A stretch of DNA of 64,000 bases, taken from positions 682,001-746,000 of the forward strand of contig NZ_JBEFNF010000001.1 of assembly GCF_040196175.1 (NCBI RefSeq), given 5' to 3'. Within the stretch, counting starts at the first letter, position 1. Each line of letters starts with the position of its first letter. This DNA comes from Halospina sp040196175. Lineage in GTDB: Bacteria > Pseudomonadota > Gammaproteobacteria > Pseudomonadales > Oleiphilaceae. This document shows, in pieces, positions 8,635-17,554 of the stretch. Position numbers and translations under genes: made by a program. The notes below the pieces were generated by a model. That model saw only the letters and a program-made list of their open reading frames with translations. It ran no database searches and was not told where the DNA came from.

Positions 8635-8742
8635 GGGGAGGCGGGTAACGCTCGGAGGGAAGCCCGGTCGCCAGGGATGGCGACCGGGCAGCGTCCATGG
8701 ATGGATTCATAGCGATTCCCGGAGAGCGTTACCCGCCTCCCC
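8635..8742. repeat. Nested intergenic palindrome (REP/MITE-like)
   Basis: Perfect 19-bp inverted arms lie at 8635-8653 and 8724-8742 (left arm starts GGGGAGGCGGGTAACG). Inside them is a second perfect hairpin with 11-bp arms at 8662-8672 and 8679-8689 (GCCCGGTCGCC / GGCGACCGGGC, 6-nt loop), followed by CGTCCATGGATGGATTC. The whole unit sits between two convergent genes. From memory, similar CCATGGATGG-containing intergenic palindromes recur in marine Gammaproteobacteria. No T-tract follows, so a simple intrinsic terminator is not the whole explanation. Confidence 0.75.
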
Positions 8743-8780
8743 TCCCACCAAAGCCTCTCATTCCTGAGACACATCTGGAC

Positions 8781-9980
8781 TTACTCGACCAACTCGTCGT
8801 GCATCCGGATCTCGTTGTTGAGGGTCTGGTGCACTGGGCAGCGGCCGGCGATCTGGAACATGCGCTGGCGTTGCTCTTCGGTTACGTCACCCTCGATGGC
8901 GATGTGGCGCACCAGCTCATCCACCTTCCCGGATTCCGTCTCACACGCTTCGCAGTCTTGCGCGTGGATCTTGCGATGGGAAACCTCGCAGGTGACGCGC
9001 TCCACCGCCAGTTCCTTATGGCGCGCATACATGTTGATGGTCATGACGGTACAAGTGCCCAGTGACGATGCCAGTAGTCCGTAAGGGTCGGGCCCGCTGT
9101 CAGTACCACCGTTGCTCTTGGGTTCGTCCGCTACCAGTTCATGCGGACCAGCCTGTATACGGCACAGGAAACCGTCCTCGGTGCGGCCGGTAACGCGCGC
9201 GCCTTCCGGGGCAGGTGTGGTTTCAGGCTCCAGGAAGCGGGCGGCCCAGGCGGAGACGACCTGGGCGACGTACTGGGCGTCTGCCCGGCGCGAGAGCAGG
9301 TGGTCCGCGTCGTCCAGGCTGATGAAGCTCTTGGGGTGCAGGGCGGCGGTGTAGATCTGCTCGGCGTTGTCGATGCTTACGGTGCGGTCATGCGGCGCGT
9401 GCATCACCAGCAGGGCACGCCTCAGGTTGTGGAGTCGGTCAGTAAGGTTGTGATTGCGGGCATCGTCGATAAAGTCCTTGCGGATGCGGAAAGGACGGCC
9501 GGCCAGGTCGACTTCCGCACTGCCGTTTTCCTCGATGCGCTCCAGGTCTTTGCCGAACTGTTTGAGCACGTGATCCGGGCTTGCCGGGGCGCCAATGGTG
9601 GCGATGGCGCGCACACTGTCGAGGCGTTCGGCAACGGCAAGGGCGGCGGAGCCGCCCAGGGAGTGGCCAACCAGGAGCTGGGGGGCGGCGTAGTGCTCGC
9701 TGAGCCAGCTGGCGGCGTCTTCGAGGTCGTCGAGATTACTGGAGAAATTGGTTTCCGTGAATTCGCCCTCGCTTTCCCCCAGTCCGGTGAAATCGAATCG
9801 CAGTACCGCAAAGCCGGCGCCGGCGAGTGCGGCGGTGATGGTGCGCGCCGCGCGCACCTGGCTGCCGCAGGTGAAACAGTGGGCGAAGATAGCCGTGGCC
9901 TGCCAGATCCCGCCCGGCGGTAACTCGATGGTGCCCTTGAGGGTGAGGCCGTTGCGGCACTGGAATTCGATGGTGGGCAT
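8781..9980 (-). CDS. Bifunctional alpha/beta hydrolase / OsmC-family protein
   Basis: The 399-residue product from the ATG at 9980 is a two-domain fusion. Residues 1-255 form an alpha/beta hydrolase with the nucleophile elbow GHSLGGSAAL and a late His region (DDADHLLSRR). Residues 270-399 form an OsmC/Ohr domain with the two conserved cysteines in SLGTCTVMTI and AGRCPVHQTL, typical of thiol peroxidases acting on organic hydroperoxides. This fusion is a recurrent family in Proteobacteria; a combined esterase/peroxidase role is inferred. GGAG lies just upstream of the chosen ATG, while the longer frame has no family-like sequence. Confidence 0.9.
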   Translation of the reverse strand: MPTIEFQCRNGLTLKGTIELPPGGIWQATAIFAHCFTCGSQVRAARTITAALAGAGFAVLRFDFTGLGESEGEFTETNFSSNLDDLEDAASWLSEHYAAPQLLVGHSLGGSAALAVAERLDSVRAIATIGAPASPDHVLKQFGKDLERIEENGSAEVDLAGRPFRIRKDFIDDARNHNLTDRLHNLRRALLVMHAPHDRTVSIDNAEQIYTAALHPKSFISLDDADHLLSRRADAQYVAQVVSAWAARFLEPETTPAPEGARVTGRTEDGFLCRIQAGPHELVADEPKSNGGTDSGPDPYGLLASSLGTCTVMTINMYARHKELAVERVTCEVSHRKIHAQDCEACETESGKVDELVRHIAIEGDVTEEQRQRMFQIAGRCPVHQTLNNEIRMHDELVE

Positions 9981-10039
9981 GGAGGAACTCCTTGCAGATC
10001 CGGAATGGTCCCGCAGGGGGCACATCTACCTGTTATGCA

Positions 10040-10147
10040 TCAGGCGGTGGCCGGACTTGGCTGCGGGATGTATTTACGTCCATATAAGGTTAACAGAAAG
10101 CCGAAGAAGAACATCAGTACGCCATAAACCGCTGAAGGCATCGACAT
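10040..10147 (-). CDS. Possible 35-residue single-pass membrane protein
   Basis: A short frame encodes MSMPSAVYGVLMFFFGFLLT followed by LYGRKYIPQPSPATA, with one strong hydrophobic helix and a positively charged, proline-rich tail. It lies in the 419-bp gap between the hydrolase-OsmC gene and the chemoreceptor, on the minus strand just upstream of the hydrolase start. Codon pattern and hydrophobicity look protein-like, but the ribosome-binding site is weak and no family is recognised. The rest of this gap shows no clear gene. Confidence 0.35.
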   Translation of the reverse strand: MSMPSAVYGVLMFFFGFLLTLYGRKYIPQPSPATA

Positions 10148-10399
10148 AGTCTCGAATTCCAGCAGGTTAAGCGTGACCAACAGGCCGATGCTACCGTTTT
10201 TGTTACCCAGCTCCACTGCCAAAAGCCAATTCTCACGGCTGGAGGGTTTGGTAACAGAGTGCTTTGTGATGCGTGGGCGTATCCTGAAGCGTAAGTACAA
10301 AGCGTTACGCGGTACTGTAATCGATTCAAGATACCGGGCCGTAGATTACTGTTAGTTCAAAGATGTATATTAAGACGCTAAAACGCTGGAGATCGCTCA

Positions 10400-12037
10400 A
10401 TGAAGTTCAATCTGACCATGGCGCAGCGCCTGAGTCTGGGGTTTGGTGCCGTCGTCGCTCTGATGTTGGTGATTGCCGTAATAGGCGTCATGCGGGTGAA
10501 TTTTATTGATCGCACCCTGACTTCTGTGAACGACGGCGCTTCTCCGAAGCAGCGCCAAGCAATCAATTTTCGAGGTAGTGTGCATGACCGCGCGATTGCT
10601 ATTAGGGATGCTGTGCTTGTTCGGAACGATTCGGCGCTTGAAAAGCACTTGGCTGACATTCGTGAACTCAAGAATTACTACGCCGAATCGGCCAGTACCA
10701 TGGAAAAACTGTTTGCTGAGACGAAAACTACCGATCAGGAGCGGGCGCTTCTGAAGCGTATTCAGGACATACAGGAACGTGCGTTGGACGTGACCGCGAC
10801 GGTGCTGGATCAACGTCAGTCAGGAAACCTGGAGCAGGCGCGACAGTTCCTGCTTGATGAGGTCTCGCCCGCTTATTCGGAGTGGCTCAAGCGCGTTAAC
10901 GCGTTCATTGACCACCAGGAAGAGCTTATCCGCGCCGATGTTGGGGCGGTCCGTGAAACGGCTCATGGCTTCCAGTTCTTTATCTTCGCTGTTACGGGGT
11001 TTGCGCTGGTGGTGAGCGTTTTAGTGGCTGTGATGATCATCCGTAATCTCAAGGCAATACTTGGCGGCGAACCCTCTGACGTGTCGCAGGCTATCCAGGG
11101 GCTTGCTGAGGGCAAGTTGGATCAGTCAATTGTCACCAATTACCCCAATAGTGTGATGGGAACGTTGAGTACCACATTGCAACGGATTGCGGAGATTATC
11201 AGTGATGTGCGTACCACGGCTGACCAGCTGAACCAGTCCTCCGCTCATCTGAGTGAGACATCAGACCGCAATAATGAGCAGATTCAGGTCCAGTCGAATG
11301 AGGCTGAGCAGATGGCGGCGGCGGTGAATGAAATGGCGGCTTCTGTGGAGGAAGTTGCCAGTAACGCCTCTAATGCCGCTGGCGCGACCCAGAATGCCGA
11401 TCACGAGGTTGAAAGCGGCAATAGTGTTGTTCAGGCAACAGCCTCAAGCATGAACAATCTGGCCGAAACACTGGAAAATGCGGGACGTACCGTTGAGTCG
11501 GTATCCAGCGATAGCGCCGAGATCGAGAAAGTCACGCAGGTGATCAATGACATTGCGGACCAGACCAATCTCCTTGCTCTGAACGCGGCCATTGAGGCAG
11601 CCCGGGCGGGTGAGCATGGACGTGGCTTTGCGGTGGTCGCTGACGAAGTTCGGTCGCTGGCCTCGCGCACCCAGGAGTCCACTCAGGAGATTCGTGGTAT
11701 GATCAACAAGCTTCAGGAAGGGGCGGCAAATGCGACCCAGGTGATGCAGACCAGTCGTGAGTTGGCTCAGAACACCGCGGAACAGACCAGTGAGGCGGAG
11801 TCAGCGCTGGCGCGGATCCGTAAGGAGATGGGCTCGATTAACGATATGAATGCCCAGATCGCCAGTGCTGCTGAGCAACAGAGTACAGCGGCCGAGGAGG
11901 TGAACCGCAACATCACCCGCATCCGCGATGCGACTGGCGAAACAGCTTCCGGCTCTGAGGAAGTGGCAAGATCCAGCCGGGATCTTGCCACTCTTGCGGA
12001 TAACCTGACGGAGAAGGTTCGCTTCTTCCACGTCTGA
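10400..12037 (+). CDS. Methyl-accepting chemotaxis protein (four-helix-bundle type)
   Basis: The 545-residue receptor has a first membrane helix at about residues 9-31, a periplasmic helical region of about 155 residues resembling the four-helix-bundle ligand domain, a second helix near 190-212 (FFIFAVTGFALVVSVLVAVM), a HAMP region and a long signalling hairpin whose tip reads DQTNLLALNAAIEAARAGE. The C-terminus ends VRFFHV and lacks an xWxxF CheR/CheB tether. It stands alone, far from the che cluster, so it may serve a different array. The ligand is unknown. Confidence 0.93.
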   Translation: MKFNLTMAQRLSLGFGAVVALMLVIAVIGVMRVNFIDRTLTSVNDGASPKQRQAINFRGSVHDRAIAIRDAVLVRNDSALEKHLADIRELKNYYAESASTMEKLFAETKTTDQERALLKRIQDIQERALDVTATVLDQRQSGNLEQARQFLLDEVSPAYSEWLKRVNAFIDHQEELIRADVGAVRETAHGFQFFIFAVTGFALVVSVLVAVMIIRNLKAILGGEPSDVSQAIQGLAEGKLDQSIVTNYPNSVMGTLSTTLQRIAEIISDVRTTADQLNQSSAHLSETSDRNNEQIQVQSNEAEQMAAAVNEMAASVEEVASNASNAAGATQNADHEVESGNSVVQATASSMNNLAETLENAGRTVESVSSDSAEIEKVTQVINDIADQTNLLALNAAIEAARAGEHGRGFAVVADEVRSLASRTQESTQEIRGMINKLQEGAANATQVMQTSRELAQNTAEQTSEAESALARIRKEMGSINDMNAQIASAAEQQSTAAEEVNRNITRIRDATGETASGSEEVARSSRDLATLADNLTEKVRFFHV

Positions 12038-12052
12038 CGGGCGCCTTAAGCG

Positions 12053-13303
12053 TCAGGCGCCGGAGTCGCCGGGCTTGTCGCTGCCCTGATGGTCAAGCGC
12101 ACTTGCCTGATCCAGGCGCGGATGATTATTCATGAACTCACGGTGAGGCTCGTCCAGCGTGTCGAGCTTCTGAAGCGTGCCCTTGATGGCATGGATGGCC
12201 GCCAGAACGTCCAGGGTGTTCCCGGATTCGGAAATTGTATGCATGTTCCGGATCGGGAAACCAATGGAGGTCGCCGCGCAATCAACGCTTGCTAGAACAC
12301 CGGCCATGCCGTCAGTGCCGGTATCAGGGCCTACCACATCACGCTGGAAGGGTATTGCCTGCTCGCGCGCTGTGGTTTCGAAGAACCGATTGAGCTGCTC
12401 ACTGGCGATGGCGCCCACAGACATGGTGAACCCTTTGCCCATCTCCTGTGGGTTCATGCGTCGGTCACCAATGCCGGGTGCCGCCTTGTAGTCGTGGTTT
12501 ACGTCGACGCCGATCAGCGCATCAGGCTTGAGTTCACCCGCCATAACCCGGCTGCCCAGACGGCCGATCTCTTCATAGGTGGTCATAGTGTACAGGACAC
12601 GGATGTTCTCGGTGCCGCCGGCTTCAGCCATCAGGCGTGCAACTTCCGCGGTGGTGAAGCAGCCCAGCCCGTTGTCCAGATAGGCACCATAGAATGTGTT
12701 GGGACTGAAGCCCTTGCGGATCGGGCGGTCGAGAAGGAGGGAGTCGCCCGGGCGAACCCCGAGATTCTCAATCTGCTGCTTCTTGTTGTCGCCGTGGATC
12801 TGTAGTTCCAGATACAGCTGTTCTTTCTTGATGCCCTTGTCGCCACTGCGGACGTTCGGGTCCGCGAAATGGATGGCGCCCAGTGCCTCAACTGTGCCGC
12901 CTTCAATCACGCGGTAGCTGCCGGGGTTTTCCGGATCCTCGCTGAACAGCTTCACTTCATGACCAATGAGCGTTGTCGGCAAGAAGGAGTCGCTGTTGAT
13001 CCAGATCTTACCGTCGTCGCCAATGCTGCGTACTTGCATCCGGATCTTGTCGGCGTGGCCGATGATCATGACCTTGAACAGATCATCACGCCCCGGGTGG
13101 CTGTCCAGAACAACCCCGGCGTGGCCCTTGAACTGGTGAATGTGCCAGTCCTTTGGGGCTACGCGCTCAAGGTAGGGTTTGAGTACGCCATAGGTCATCG
13201 CCGCCTCGATGCCGATCGGGCTGGGCGCGGCCAGAATGTCGCGCATCAGCTCGAACTGATCGTCGGGCATGGGGGTGTTCCAGGGCTGATTCGATTCGGT
13301 CAT
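12053..13303 (-). CDS. M42 family metallopeptidase (glutamyl aminopeptidase/glucanase-like)
   Basis: The 416-residue product has the M42 pattern: metal-binding GHADKIRMQV, the middle YLDNGLGCFT segment, the catalytic Glu pair in TMTTYEEIGR and a late metal ligand region NMHTISES. M42 enzymes are cytosolic, usually tetrahedral, dinuclear aminopeptidases. The sequence resembles the M42 peptidase associated with N-acetylglutaminylglutamine amide osmolyte genes, but those biosynthesis genes are not in this window, so that link is only a suggestion. It converges with the upstream chemoreceptor, 15 bp away. Confidence 0.9.
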   Translation of the reverse strand: MTESNQPWNTPMPDDQFELMRDILAAPSPIGIEAAMTYGVLKPYLERVAPKDWHIHQFKGHAGVVLDSHPGRDDLFKVMIIGHADKIRMQVRSIGDDGKIWINSDSFLPTTLIGHEVKLFSEDPENPGSYRVIEGGTVEALGAIHFADPNVRSGDKGIKKEQLYLELQIHGDNKKQQIENLGVRPGDSLLLDRPIRKGFSPNTFYGAYLDNGLGCFTTAEVARLMAEAGGTENIRVLYTMTTYEEIGRLGSRVMAGELKPDALIGVDVNHDYKAAPGIGDRRMNPQEMGKGFTMSVGAIASEQLNRFFETTAREQAIPFQRDVVGPDTGTDGMAGVLASVDCAATSIGFPIRNMHTISESGNTLDVLAAIHAIKGTLQKLDTLDEPHREFMNNHPRLDQASALDHQGSDKPGDSGA

Positions 13304-13374
13304 CGGAGTTGTATTCCTCTGTTCCTGGTTTCGGATTACGGTCGGAAAGGATACCTCTTGATCCCGGCCCGTGG

Positions 13375-13995
13375 CTATACGCTTATGTCCCGGTCTGACG
13401 CCAGGGGGTAATCAATATCGGTGAGGACTCCAGGGTCATCCACGCAGACTGGGTGGTAACAGGCCTCATGCCTGCGCAGAACCTGGCGGCCTCCCTGGTC
13501 ACCAGTCAACTGTGTCAGTTCCGGCCAGAAAGCACGGCCGAAAAAGACCGGGTGGCCGGGCCGACCCTGGTGCGTCGGACGCACGATACGGGATTCAGTG
13601 GCCTGGTGAACAAGGCTTGTAAGGGTGCCTTCTCGGATCCACGGCATATCGCCCAGGCAAATGGCGAGGGCCGCTGCTTTTTCCCCCTCAAGGGTGTGCA
13701 CAGCATCCGCTATGCTGCTGCCCATACCAGTGCCCGCATTAGGGGCCCGGATAATCCGGGCAGCCTCGGGCAGCTCAAGGTCTGCCGCTGTGTCTCCGGT
13801 GCCGAGCACGATCCGAACATCACTGAAGCCTGTTTGCAGGCTCTCAACAGTTGTGGCCAGCAGCGTGCCCCCATCGGCAAGAGGCGCGAGGCGTTTGTCC
13901 CCATCGCCGAAACGCCGGGAGGCGCCAGCGGCCATCACGAGGGCAATCACTCCAGTGCCCTCAAGCCTGTTTCCGGGCGGAGGTTGAGCCGGCAT
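13375..13995 (-). CDS. mocA: Molybdenum cofactor cytidylyltransferase-like NTP transferase
   Basis: The 206-residue product begins its nucleotide-binding fold with VMAAGASRRFGDGDKRLAPL, the LxAGxSxRxGxxK pattern of the MobA/MocA family, and has the acidic ICLGDMPWI motif. MocA attaches CMP to molybdopterin to make the cytosine dinucleotide cofactor used by xanthine-oxidase-family enzymes. It is the last gene of an operon with a two-subunit molybdenum hydroxylase, overlapping the large subunit stop by one base (TGATG), which strongly supports this assignment over MobA. Confidence 0.9.
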   Translation of the reverse strand: MPAQPPPGNRLEGTGVIALVMAAGASRRFGDGDKRLAPLADGGTLLATTVESLQTGFSDVRIVLGTGDTAADLELPEAARIIRAPNAGTGMGSSIADAVHTLEGEKAAALAICLGDMPWIREGTLTSLVHQATESRIVRPTHQGRPGHPVFFGRAFWPELTQLTGDQGGRQVLRRHEACYHPVCVDDPGVLTDIDYPLASDRDISV

Positions 13996-16340
13996 CAGCC
14001 GGCCAGCTGGTCAGCCACAGGGAGCTGGCGGATGCGCTCGCCGGTGGCGGCATAAATGGCGTTGCACACCGCAGGCGCTACCGGTGGCAGGCCAGGCTCA
14101 CCCGCACCGCCCATGGGCAGTTGCGGGTCGTTGTTCACCAGATGCGTGCGCACCTGCTCGGGCGCATGCGTCATGCGCGGCACGGTGTACTGGTGGAAGT
14201 TGTTCTCCTGCACCCGGCCATCCCGGAAGGTGATCTCGCTGTGCAGGGCAATGCCGATACCCATGACGCAGGCGCCTTCAAGCTGGGAGCGGATGCGTTC
14301 GGGGTTTACCTGGAAGCCGCAGTCAAAGGCGATATCGGCGTTGTGGATGGTTACGTTGCCGTTACTGCTCACTTCCGCGTCGATCACAATGGCGGTGTAG
14401 GACTGGAAGCTGTGGTGGAACGCCAGCCCCAGGCCCCGGCCTTTTGGCAGGTTACGTCCCCAATCCGCCTCAGCCGTCACTTTTTCGATCACGCCGCGCA
14501 TTCGGCCAATGTCGATGGTGTAGACCGCAGGGTCCTCCCCGTAGTTCCACTTGTCACCAAAATGGCGGGGGTTGATCTGGCGCGCGGGGCCCAGCAGCTC
14601 CAGCAGGTAGTCCCGGTGGTCCTTTCCTGCCGCTTCTGCCATTTCAGCCGCAAAGCTCTGGATGGCGAATGCATGGGGTAGGTTGTAGACCGAGCGGAAC
14701 CAGCCAATACGCGCATGGGACGTCGCCTCTGGATTCTCGAGCTGGATCGCGGGGATGTCGAACGGCATGGTGTTAAAGCCCATGCCCAGTTCGAACCCGC
14801 CCTTGTGTTCCGGATCCTCCTGGAAAAGAGAGGTAATGGTCGGGGACAGCGTGCGGTGACGCCAGCCGGTGGCCTTACCATTGGCGTCCAGACTGCCTTC
14901 GAACCGGTCCACAGAGAGAGCATGGAAATAGGCGTGGTGAACGTCATCCTCCCGGCTCCACTGAACCTTGACCGGCTGCCCTTCCATTGCCTTCGCCAGA
15001 AAGCCGGCTTCGAGTACATAGTCGGGTTTGGACTTGCGGCCAAAACCGCCCCCAAGAAGTGTCACGTTCAGGGTGACATTCGCCTTATCCAGCCCCAGGA
15101 TGCCGGCCAGGCCCTCGCGGCCAGCGCGCGGGTTCTGGATCGGTGCCCAGGCTTGCGCCTTACCCTCTTTCAGTCGAACAACAGCCACCGGCGGCTCCAT
15201 AGGCGCCTGAGCCATGTGCGGCATGTAATAGGTCGCGTTAAGCGTTTGCTCCGCACTGTTGAGAGCATTCTCAATATCGCCACTGCTGCGGATCACCTTA
15301 CCCGGGGACTGGGCGGCTTCCTCGAGCGATCGACGATACTCGTCGGTGTTGTACCGGGCATTATCGCCCGCCGCATCGGTATTCCAATCAATCTTCAGGG
15401 CATCACGCCCCTGCATGGCGGCCCAGGTGTTGCTGGCGATCACCGCCACGCCGCCCATCGGCTTGAAACCGGCGGGCTCGCTGTTGGTGTCCAGAGTAAC
15501 CACTTTTTTAACACCAGCCACTTTCAGGGTGTCGCTGTCATCAACGCTAGTAACCGTGGCGCCAAGTACCGGCGGCCTTGCGATCACGGCATGGACCATG
15601 TCGTCGAACTGGACGTCCGCGCCAAAGGTGGCGGTACCTTCAACAATGGCTTCGCCATCAATGGCCTTGGGGCGTTCAACGTTGGCGGCATCACGCCCAC
15701 GCACTGGTCCGGCTTCCTGGCCGATATAGCGGTGGGCATCAATCGGTTTGAGCTGCAAGGTACTGCGCTCCGGTACATCCAGTTGCCGGGCTGGCTGTGC
15801 GAGGTCACCAAAGCCCAGAGTACGGCCGGAGGGGGTATGGATGACCTGATGCACACCCGTCTTGCAATCGGAAGCAGCAACACCCCATTCATTGGCAGCC
15901 GCCTGCACCAGCATCATCCTGGCGGAAGCGGCCGCGCGGCGCATGGGATCATACCAGTGGCGCATGCTGCGCGAGCCGTCGGTGTTCTGATTGCCATAGC
16001 GGTTCTGATCTGCCTGCGCCTGTTGGACGGCTACCCGGTCCCAATCGGCGCCGAGCTCGTCCGCTGCAACCATTACCAGGCTGGTCCGGATGCCCTGGCC
16101 CATTTCGGACCGGTGGTTGATGATGGTTACCGCGCCGTTGGGGTCGATCTGAATGAAGACATTGGGGTCATCCACCCAGCCACCGGGCATGCCGGCAGCG
16201 CCGTACTGTTTATCATCCTCGCTGGCCAGAGCCATGTCCCAGCGTGCCGCCAGAACCAGGGCACAAGCACCGGCCATGCCGCCAAGAAAGCGCCGGCGGC
16301 TGACGTTTGCGATCATCAGTGAATCGTCTTCCTGCGTCAT
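13995..16340 (-). CDS. iorB: Molybdopterin-binding large subunit, isoquinoline 1-oxidoreductase/aldehyde dehydrogenase type
   Basis: The 781-residue product carries a Tat signal near its N-terminus (SRRRFLGGMAGACALVLAAR), indicating export of a folded cofactor-loaded protein. It has the split a/b hammerhead of IorB-type hydroxylases, the cofactor-binding block LLGGGFGRKSKPDY and the C-terminal catalytic region GGAGEPGLPPVAPAVCNAIY, where the Glu of GEPG is the active-site base of the xanthine oxidase family. It pairs with the 2Fe-2S subunit two bases upstream. Substrate (aldehyde, N-heterocycle) cannot be told from sequence. Confidence 0.92.
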   Translation of the reverse strand: MTQEDDSLMIANVSRRRFLGGMAGACALVLAARWDMALASEDDKQYGAAGMPGGWVDDPNVFIQIDPNGAVTIINHRSEMGQGIRTSLVMVAADELGADWDRVAVQQAQADQNRYGNQNTDGSRSMRHWYDPMRRAAASARMMLVQAAANEWGVAASDCKTGVHQVIHTPSGRTLGFGDLAQPARQLDVPERSTLQLKPIDAHRYIGQEAGPVRGRDAANVERPKAIDGEAIVEGTATFGADVQFDDMVHAVIARPPVLGATVTSVDDSDTLKVAGVKKVVTLDTNSEPAGFKPMGGVAVIASNTWAAMQGRDALKIDWNTDAAGDNARYNTDEYRRSLEEAAQSPGKVIRSSGDIENALNSAEQTLNATYYMPHMAQAPMEPPVAVVRLKEGKAQAWAPIQNPRAGREGLAGILGLDKANVTLNVTLLGGGFGRKSKPDYVLEAGFLAKAMEGQPVKVQWSREDDVHHAYFHALSVDRFEGSLDANGKATGWRHRTLSPTITSLFQEDPEHKGGFELGMGFNTMPFDIPAIQLENPEATSHARIGWFRSVYNLPHAFAIQSFAAEMAEAAGKDHRDYLLELLGPARQINPRHFGDKWNYGEDPAVYTIDIGRMRGVIEKVTAEADWGRNLPKGRGLGLAFHHSFQSYTAIVIDAEVSSNGNVTIHNADIAFDCGFQVNPERIRSQLEGACVMGIGIALHSEITFRDGRVQENNFHQYTVPRMTHAPEQVRTHLVNNDPQLPMGGAGEPGLPPVAPAVCNAIYAATGERIRQLPVADQLAG

Positions 16341-16342
16341 GA

Positions 16343-16810
16343 TCAGGCCTCCTCCTGCACCGCGTCGGCGGCTTGATGGATGGCGTGGCGGATGCGGTTA
16401 TAGGTGCCACAGCGGCAGATGTTGCCGTTCATTGCGTCCTGGATTTCGGTCTCGGACGGGTCGTCGTTCTGTTTCAGCAGTGCCGTGGCACTCATGATCT
16501 GGCCCGCCTGGCAGTAACCGCACTGGGCCACTCCCAGATCGAGCCAGGCGTTCTGAACCTGCTGACCGATGGGGTCAGAGCTCATGGCCTCAATTGTGGT
16601 GATGTTGCCACCGGTCGCGTTGCCCACGGTCGTGGTGCATGAGCGGATCGCCTCGCCATCGAGGTGAACGGTGCAGGCGCCGCACAGCGCCATGCCGCAC
16701 CCGTATTTGGTGCCCGTGAGCTGGACGATGTCGCGGATTGCCCAGAGCAGTGGCATGTTGTCCGGGACATCCAGCTCATGGTTGGTTCCGTTGATGGTCA
16801 ATGTGGTCAT
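16343..16810 (-). CDS. iorA: 2Fe-2S small subunit of the molybdenum hydroxylase
   Basis: The 155-residue protein binds two [2Fe-2S] clusters: a plant-ferredoxin-type site in KYGCGMALCGACTVHLDG plus a following Cys, and a helical site made by CGYCQAGQ and CRCGTY. It passes electrons from the molybdenum site to an acceptor, usually a cytochrome c domain in periplasmic members. It has no signal of its own and is presumably co-exported with the Tat-bearing large subunit. First gene of the iorA-iorB-mocA operon. Confidence 0.94.
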   Translation of the reverse strand: MTTLTINGTNHELDVPDNMPLLWAIRDIVQLTGTKYGCGMALCGACTVHLDGEAIRSCTTTVGNATGGNITTIEAMSSDPIGQQVQNAWLDLGVAQCGYCQAGQIMSATALLKQNDDPSETEIQDAMNGNICRCGTYNRIRHAIHQAADAVQEEA

Positions 16811-16941
16811 GGCATTGTCTCCGCCGGTTGTATCGGTGTCTTTGCGGCGTGGAAAGAGACCGAGATTATCGCATCAGTATAGTCATGAGAACGAGCCTGA
16901 GCCCAGAAGCATTCGTATCAGGGTGGCATTGGCGATGTCGA

Positions 16942-17460
16942 TCAGCAACGCACCTCACATGGATCAGGTAAGATGACGCAGTGCCCGGTGCTAGGCTGGC
17001 GACGCATGGTTCCGTTCCACCGGGTGCGAGTCCGTAGCGGCGGATAATTCAGGCCCCGACTGGCGCGTACCAGACCACCCAGTATCAGCCCGAAGGTGGC
17101 GAAGGACATCCCCAGCGTGCACGCATCAGAGAGGCCGGAATTATACGCGAAAAGCTGGCCCCAGGTGAGCGGTGTGCCATGGCCGCCGGCCAGTGAGATG
17201 CTGCCGCCCACGTGCCTGTAAAGCGGGCTCTGGCCGCTCAGCCAGGCCGAATAGCAGTGCGAGTGCGCGACCGTCGGCGGCACATTCTATCGGTGCAACA
17301 TCCCGGTCCAGAGGTTGAGGCGAACACCAAGCCAGAGGGCCACGATGGCCAGTGCCAGCGTCACCGGTCTGCTGAGCGTCAGGAGTGAGGTGTCGGTTGC
17401 TGTTTCCGTAGGATTCAAGAATACGCCAGTCGCGGGTTCGGAGAACAGTCCGGCGTGCAC
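16942..17460 (-). pseudogene. Remnant of sodium/glutamate symporter gene (gltS-like)
   Basis: Two minus-strand frames together resemble GltS. The N-terminal frame (about 17287-17460) gives SRPVTLALAIVALWLGVRLN and then a stop. A second frame (about 17030-17220) carries GGSISLAGGHGT, LGMSFATFGLILGGL, which matches the conserved central motif of glutamate symporters. The segments are out of frame with each other, most of the transporter is missing, and the sequence after GGL is unrelated. The 745-bp stretch between iorA and the GST gene therefore holds a decayed transporter rather than a live gene. Confidence 0.6.
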
Positions 17461-17554
17461 AGTGACGCACTGGTGCCGGCGCGCGGGCCTGGCCTCGTCG
17501 GTGTGGATTGGCTAGGCTCGGGCTTCCTCAATCACGGACAGAAAAGGCATTGTC

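Noticed and set aside
12037..12061. Terminator formed by GGCGCC repeats between the chemoreceptor and the M42 peptidase gene
   Set aside because: The stem is short (6 bp), the loop ambiguous and no T-tract follows.
14715..16322. Long plus-strand open frame (about 535 codons) opposite iorB
   Set aside because: Shadow frame; the minus strand encodes the Tat signal and molybdopterin motifs.
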